From Scheffersomyces stipitis CBS 6054 (lineage: Eukaryota > Ascomycota > Pichiomycetes > Serinales > Debaryomycetaceae), in NCBI RefSeq assembly GCF_000209165.1, contig NC_009044.1, positions 1,736,001 through 1,800,000 of the forward strand: 64,000 bases of DNA. The letters are read 5' to 3'. Each line of letters opens with the position of its first letter. The stretch's first letter is position 1. The position numbers and the translations under genes are program-made. This document shows positions 59,357-64,000 of the stretch, in pieces. Under the pieces are notes generated by a model. The model saw only the letters and a program-made list of their open reading frames with translations, was not told the DNA's origin and made no database searches.

Positions 59357-61144
59357 ATGTCAGCTTGTATTGCTTGCCGCAAGCGCAAGTGTAAATGTGA
59401 TGGTACAAAACCCATTTGCTTACAGTGCAGCATAAGAAAACTGAAATGTTTATACGAAAGCTTAGACAAGAGAAAAAGGTCACATAAGGATTTTGAAGAA
59501 ATGAGTCGCCGTCTCAATGGGTACATTGAAATCATAAATACCATTGCGGAGGGTGATTCCAGAAGTCTTTCAGTAATAGGCAAACTTCAAAGTGACTTTG
59601 CAAAACAATGCAACAACGAAGCCATAGAAAAGGCGGAGAACATAGCGATTGAAGGGAATCTACTAAGAACTGATAGTAATGGCAAAGTCAGCTTTTATGG
59701 GGGAACATCCAATGTCCCTATTATTAATGATGACGAACCGATTGCCGTAGCACTGAGTAGCAATCAATCGAATAACCGAACCCCTTTTTTATTTGGCGTA
59801 TCCGAGGAATTAGTTCTTGAATTGCTAGATTTGTATTTTTGTTGGCAACACTCTTACTATAACATTTTTGACAAATCTCTCTTTTTAAGGGATAAGGAGA
59901 GTGGCGGCCCCTTCTATTCGGACTTTCTACTATGTACAGTTCTAGCACACGCGTCCCACATATCTGAAAGAAAACAACTTAGATCTGTTCCCAGTGATGC
60001 AAGCACAGCAGGCGATCAGTTCTATAGATTTGCTTTAGAGAAGCTTCCCAATGAACTTGAAAATGCATCCATTACTACAGTACAAGGATTATTGCTATTA
60101 GCCAGCAAGGAGTCTGGTGTTGGAAGGAGAAGTTTGGGATGGATTCATTCGGGCATGGCATTCCGAATTGCAATTGATTTGGGCCTCCACCTAGATTGTT
60201 CAAGGCTAAGAATAAATGGACACATAACAGAAGAGGAAAGTAAAGTTAGAGATTCGACATTTTGGGGCTGCTATATCTTTGACCAGGGATGGAGTTTCTA
60301 TCTTGGGCGTCCACCTGCTATACATGAATCCGATATAGATTTGACGTTTCCTAGATTCTGCAAGGAAGATGCTGTTAAATGGGTTCCTATTTATGAAGGT
60401 GAAACACATCATTCCAATTTAATTCTCGAGTTTTATCCAAAAAACACATTGACTGCGATCATATTAATTTATCTGATCTTGAAAGAAATCATTCTGTCTG
60501 TGTACAGACAGAAGAAAGAATCTGAAATAAAGATAAATTACAGAAAATCTTTGGAACAGTGTTATGGTTTACTTTTGGAGTGGCAAAATGAACTCCCCGA
60601 CTATCTCTTATACAAAGATACACATATGCATCCAGCCGTTATTATGTTACATACAATGTATCATTCTGCGATTATCTTTTTGTTCCGGCCTTTTTTTAAA
60701 CTTAGCGGTGAAAATTGGAACTATACAACAATTCCAGATCCATTGGAGGCTAGCACAAAGAGTGCAAGTAAAATTTTAAATCTATTGTCTAAGTACAAAC
60801 AATTATTTTCATTGAGAAGAATATTGAACCTTGCCACGTACGTTACATCAACTGCTTCAACTGTTTACTTGGCGATGTCTTCCTTTCAAGATTCAAATTT
60901 AACTGCAGAAAAAAGTTTATGTGAAACGTTATTATTGGATTTAGAAGAACCTTGGCCCCAAGCACATGCAATACATGAGAAGATCACTAATCGCAGCGAG
61001 GCAGTGAACCAATTGAATGGAAATGAAACTATTCTGCGAGGTGAATATGAAGACTATCAATGGCCAATGCAGAATTTTGAATTGGACGACATTATTTTTG
61101 GAAATAACGTTTACATAGATATAAATGAATTTAATCTACAATAA
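59357..61144 (+). CDS. Zn2Cys6 fungal transcription factor
   Basis: 595 residues. The zinc cluster is at the extreme N-terminus: CIACRKRKCKCDG...CLQCSIRKLKC, spacing CX2CX6CX6CX2CX6C. A basic linker (KRKRSHKD) follows. The fungal-specific TF domain (PF04082 type) occupies about residues 155-400, with RRSLGWIHSGMAFRIAIDLG and DSTFWGCYIFDQGWSFYLGR. The C-terminus is acidic/aromatic (EDYQWPMQNFELDDIIFG), like an activation domain. It converges on the UNC93-like transporter with 13 bp between stops. Its position suggests it regulates the transporter and kinase genes. Confidence 0.92.
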   Translation: MSACIACRKRKCKCDGTKPICLQCSIRKLKCLYESLDKRKRSHKDFEEMSRRLNGYIEIINTIAEGDSRSLSVIGKLQSDFAKQCNNEAIEKAENIAIEGNLLRTDSNGKVSFYGGTSNVPIINDDEPIAVALSSNQSNNRTPFLFGVSEELVLELLDLYFCWQHSYYNIFDKSLFLRDKESGGPFYSDFLLCTVLAHASHISERKQLRSVPSDASTAGDQFYRFALEKLPNELENASITTVQGLLLLASKESGVGRRSLGWIHSGMAFRIAIDLGLHLDCSRLRINGHITEEESKVRDSTFWGCYIFDQGWSFYLGRPPAIHESDIDLTFPRFCKEDAVKWVPIYEGETHHSNLILEFYPKNTLTAIILIYLILKEIILSVYRQKKESEIKINYRKSLEQCYGLLLEWQNELPDYLLYKDTHMHPAVIMLHTMYHSAIIFLFRPFFKLSGENWNYTTIPDPLEASTKSASKILNLLSKYKQLFSLRRILNLATYVTSTASTVYLAMSSFQDSNLTAEKSLCETLLLDLEEPWPQAHAIHEKITNRSEAVNQLNGNETILRGEYEDYQWPMQNFELDDIIFGNNVYIDINEFNLQ

Positions 61145-61157
61145 ACATCTATTGAAA

Positions 61158-62561
61158 CTATACCTTTAGTGTATTAATTTCTTCAATAAGAATTACACTA
61201 CTTTGTGAATCACGAGCACCTTCAACACCAAGCTCCTCTTGAACATGTGCTGGTGGTATAACTTCTTGCTCTTGATCATAGTTGGTCTTAGTCAACTTTG
61301 TGGCAACATAAAGCATGAATGGCATACTAAAGAGAGTCATACCAAAATTTGCTCCCAATTCTCTATTAAAGGGTATTTGCAAGGAATCTAATCCAAAAGA
61401 GATAGCAGAACCTGCCGATTGAACACCTTTGTAAAACCCAGCATAACGAGCAAGTTTATACGATTCGTTCGATAAGGAGCCCATTATCCAATAACACCAG
61501 CATTGCCACATAGCATCTGAAATTCCATACATGAAATATAGTACAAATGGACCACCGAAATTTGAATCAGTCCAGTCAACATTTGGAGGCGAAGAAGACC
61601 TTGTAAATTGAGTTTGGAAAACAGCACCACCAATCCAAGTTGCGATAACAACAACACAAGTAACAGCAAGGCCAATTATTCCTCTTTGCTTTCTTTCAAG
61701 CTTAGTATTGTCGAGAATTAGACCAAGTCCAAATGTGCCGATAATCTGAGTTAGCCAATATACCATAGAATTCAAAGATCTAGTCCTAAGAGAGAAGTAG
61801 AAAGCATTGATACCAAATTGATACGAATAGAAGAAATTACTAGCAAAGAATGCTGGGAACAACATCACCAAACGTGAATCCCCTAAAAGCTTGCAAGTAT
61901 CTACAATTTCTCTTTTGAATGAAGTCTGTTTGAAATTTTCCAATTTAGATCCATCACTTCTGCGAATGTCTTTTGGATTCAATAACAAAAGAGAAATGAG
62001 CAATCCCACAAGCATAATACACATGAATGCAACATATGTTCCTGTAGCAACACCTGAAGTATCTGCATGCTGAGCATTTTGTAATAAACTGATCAACCCA
62101 CCAAGAGTAGCCCCTACAGATAGTAAACTCCAAGTCAACGCAAAACATTTTGCCTTGTCTTTTTCTTCTGGGTAAGACATAATAACCATACCATGCACAG
62201 ACCATAATAGACCAGCTGATATTCCACACAATGCTCCTCCAGCAACAACAAATCCAGTGTTTCCCGTTTCATCAAGACACCACAAGGAGCCGATATACAA
62301 TGTGTAACCTATGGTCCCAAGGAAGAAGGTAATCCTTGTACCTAATGTGTTGACAAATGATCCTCCCATGAAACCGACTACAGCAAAGCATCCGTACAAG
62401 GTAGCAAGGGCCTGATTTGTTAGCCACGAAAGAGTAGCCTTCTGGCCACCGGCACCTATTGCTGTTATGGCATCGAACATTCCTGGTTGCGTGAATAGCA
62501 CACAACCAACCAAAATCACCTGGGATATGGGTCTTCTCCAAATTTCTACTATAAACTTCAT
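61158..62561 (-). CDS. UNC93-like (DUF895) MFS transporter
   Basis: 467 residues from the ATG at 62561 (MKFIVEIWRRPISQ). The first span holds VGCVLFTQPGMFDAITAIGAGGQ, characteristic of fungal UNC93/DUF895 proteins. Eleven to twelve hydrophobic segments, with WSVHGMVIMSYPEEKDKAKCFALTW in the first half and GISDAMWQCWCYWIMG in the second. The tail is hydrophilic. Substrates of fungal UNC93-like proteins are mostly unknown. It is divergent from the AnmK-like kinase across 326 bp, so a sugar or anhydrosugar is a reasonable guess. The upstream 41 open codons lack support as coding. Confidence 0.88.
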   Translation of the reverse strand: MKFIVEIWRRPISQVILVGCVLFTQPGMFDAITAIGAGGQKATLSWLTNQALATLYGCFAVVGFMGGSFVNTLGTRITFFLGTIGYTLYIGSLWCLDETGNTGFVVAGGALCGISAGLLWSVHGMVIMSYPEEKDKAKCFALTWSLLSVGATLGGLISLLQNAQHADTSGVATGTYVAFMCIMLVGLLISLLLLNPKDIRRSDGSKLENFKQTSFKREIVDTCKLLGDSRLVMLFPAFFASNFFYSYQFGINAFYFSLRTRSLNSMVYWLTQIIGTFGLGLILDNTKLERKQRGIIGLAVTCVVVIATWIGGAVFQTQFTRSSSPPNVDWTDSNFGGPFVLYFMYGISDAMWQCWCYWIMGSLSNESYKLARYAGFYKGVQSAGSAISFGLDSLQIPFNRELGANFGMTLFSMPFMLYVATKLTKTNYDQEQEVIPPAHVQEELGVEGARDSQSSVILIEEINTLKV

Positions 62562-62887
62562 TATTAATCTCTTTTGTTCATTGTAAAGGAAAAATAACTC
62601 AAAATCTCGATAAACGAACACCAATATATACACCCATTCACAAAGGGTTGTTCTTAATCTTTGTGAATTTAAAAATGTTATCAATCTAACGATACATTAC
62701 TTCCACATTGATAAGCTGCATACAAAACGGTGAACATTACCATGGAGTTATTCTCCGCGCATACAATCTCCGCGGACATAACCTCCGTTAAATTCGGCTA
62801 CAGAATCTGTCTATAAAATCTATACTAAATCTAACTACATCCTTCTTCTTTGAGTATGGATGAATAGATTATTAAGCAAATACGAGG
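62562..62887. promoter_or_regulatory. Divergent promoter with clustered CCG/CGG triplets
   Basis: 326 bp shared by the transporter and the kinase. Within 45 bp lie CTCCGCGC (62753-62760), the palindrome TCCGCGGA (62769-62776), CTCCG (62783-62787) and TTCGG (62793-62797). TCCGCGGA is a known Zn2Cys6 target (the Pdr1/3 element in S. cerevisiae). The neighbouring regulator is the natural candidate. Confidence 0.55.
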
Positions 62888-64000
62888 ATGGTTGGAATTA
62901 CTTCTCCTCTTCTTGATGTGAATGTCATGGGACTAAATTCAGGCACTTCAATTGATGGCATTGATGTTGTTTTATGTAACTTCAAGCAAAGCTCTGTTGA
63001 TTCACCTCTACACTTATCTGTACTCAAATATGATGAAATGGATATGCCACCAGCTTTGAAGAGTAGAGTATTAAGAATGATTAAAGAAAACAAGACAAAA
63101 CTCGAAGAGGTTTCAGAAATAGCTGCTCTCCTTGGAATGGCCTTCGCAAAGGCTGCAGATGATTTTTGTCAGAAACACGGGATCGAGAAGAGCATCATTG
63201 ATATAATAGGTTCGCATGGTCAAACTATCTGGTACGTACCTGATTCGAAGCCCGGCCAATGTCGGTCGGTAATTACTCTGGGAGAAGCTTGCTATATAGC
63301 AGAAAAGATGGGGAAAACAGTTGTATCTGAGTTTAGAATTTCGGAGCAAAGTGTAGGAAGACAGGGGGCACCAATGATTGCATTCTTCGATAGTCTTCTC
63401 TTAGTTCATCCTAAAAAGTTTAGAATATGTCAGAATATTGGAGGAATTGCAAATGTTTGCTTTGTTTTTCCTGAAAAGGATGGAGGTTTGGATAAGTGTT
63501 TTGACTATGATACAGGACCAGGTAATGTCTTCATAGATGCCGCTATGAGATATTTTACCAAAGGTACTCTTGAATATGATAGAGATGGAAAGTGGGGGAA
63601 AAGGGGTGTTGTGCACTTACCGCTAGTTGATGAATTCTTGACTGGTGAATACTTTTTAAGAGAGCCTCCAAAAACCACGGGAAGGGAATTATTTGGTGAT
63701 TCAGTTGCATTTGAATTAATAGAAAATATGATAGCCAAGGGTCTTAGCAAATATGATATAATAGCCACGTTGACAAGGATAACGGCTCAATCTATTGTCA
63801 ACGAGTACCACAAATATTCTCTGGGGCATATTGACGAAATTTTCTTGTGCGGAGGAGGAGCTTTGAATCCAAATATTACAGAATATATTCAAAGCTCTTT
63901 TCCAGACACCAAAATCAACCTTCTTGATGTCACTGGAATTAGTGGAAGTGCAAAAGAATCAATCACTTTTGCATTCCAGGGTCTTGAAGCTATTTTAGGA
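62888..64000 (+). CDS. AnmK / levoglucosan-kinase-like anhydrosugar kinase (3' partial)
   Basis: 371 codons are visible from the ATG at 62888; the frame runs off the window end. Sugar-kinase/actin-fold motifs of the AnmK family: MGLNSGTSIDGID (14-26), GSHGQT (108-113), QNIGGIANV (182-190), DYDTGPGN (206-213, with the catalytic Asp of DTGPGN), REPPKTTGRELFG and LCGGGALNP (320-328). The family phosphorylates and opens 1,6-anhydrosugars: 1,6-anhydro-MurNAc in bacteria, levoglucosan in the yeast Lipomyces starkeyi. Yeasts make no peptidoglycan, so levoglucosan or scavenged anhydro-MurNAc are the candidate substrates. Only the last 20-60 residues should be missing. No stop or frameshift. Confidence 0.9.
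   Translation, partial: MVGITSPLLDVNVMGLNSGTSIDGIDVVLCNFKQSSVDSPLHLSVLKYDEMDMPPALKSRVLRMIKENKTKLEEVSEIAALLGMAFAKAADDFCQKHGIEKSIIDIIGSHGQTIWYVPDSKPGQCRSVITLGEACYIAEKMGKTVVSEFRISEQSVGRQGAPMIAFFDSLLLVHPKKFRICQNIGGIANVCFVFPEKDGGLDKCFDYDTGPGNVFIDAAMRYFTKGTLEYDRDGKWGKRGVVHLPLVDEFLTGEYFLREPPKTTGRELFGDSVAFELIENMIAKGLSKYDIIATLTRITAQSIVNEYHKYSLGHIDEIFLCGGGALNPNITEYIQSSFPDTKINLLDVTGISGSAKESITFAFQGLEAILG

Overview
The window is nuclear DNA of a budding yeast of the CTG (CUG-Ser) clade, almost certainly Scheffersomyces (Pichia) stipitis. The strongest evidence is the sugar transporter at 39878-41530, recognised as the S. stipitis SUT2/SUT3 glucose/xylose transporter (550 residues). Genes are dense, mostly intronless, on both strands, with AT-rich spacers. 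The two clear introns (ENT3, BET3) have GTAAGT donors and TACTAAC branch points. A copia-type element carries a primer site matching the anticodon arm of tRNA-Arg(UCU). CUG codons should be read as serine. No rRNA, tRNA or CRISPR was seen.

Region 1 (1-37.2 kb) is mainly conserved housekeeping sequence: SAC3 (5' end outside the window), ENT3, a mitochondrial cyclophilin, SNU23, TPP1, AIM36, MRPS8, a BUG1-like gene, an MCH-type permease, a ZRT zinc transporter, SDH8, EFM2, BNA3, MET1, ETT1, TMC1, SCT1/GPT2, BET3 and SUR2. SDH8-EFM2 and ETT1-TMC1 are also neighbours in S. cerevisiae. Two mobile elements interrupt this core. One is a gag-only copia derivative with an intact target duplication (7875-9447). 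The other is an apparently intact Tc1/mariner element with roughly 92-bp inverted repeats (33619-35800), 120 bp upstream of BET3.

Region 2 (37.2-47 kb) is a beta-glucoside utilisation cluster: SUT2/3, an intracellular GH3 beta-glucosidase with a PA14 insert, and a LAC12-type permease. The SUT promoter holds a run of Rgt1-like sites. The beta-glucosidase promoter holds a 124-bp tandem repeat, each unit with a TCGGAATAAT motif.

Region 3 (47-64 kb) is accessory sequence: a thioredoxin, a relic transposon end, a degenerate RecQ-like helicase gene, a broken 2-oxoglutarate/Fe(II) oxygenase, a CDR/PDR drug-efflux pump with a Tac1-type element in its promoter, and long gene-poor spacers. At the right edge a Zn2Cys6 regulator, an UNC93-like MFS transporter and an AnmK/levoglucosan-kinase homologue sit together. 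The transporter and kinase share a 326-bp divergent promoter with clustered CCG/CGG triplets. This looks like a small anhydrosugar-scavenging module and is the most novel candidate here.
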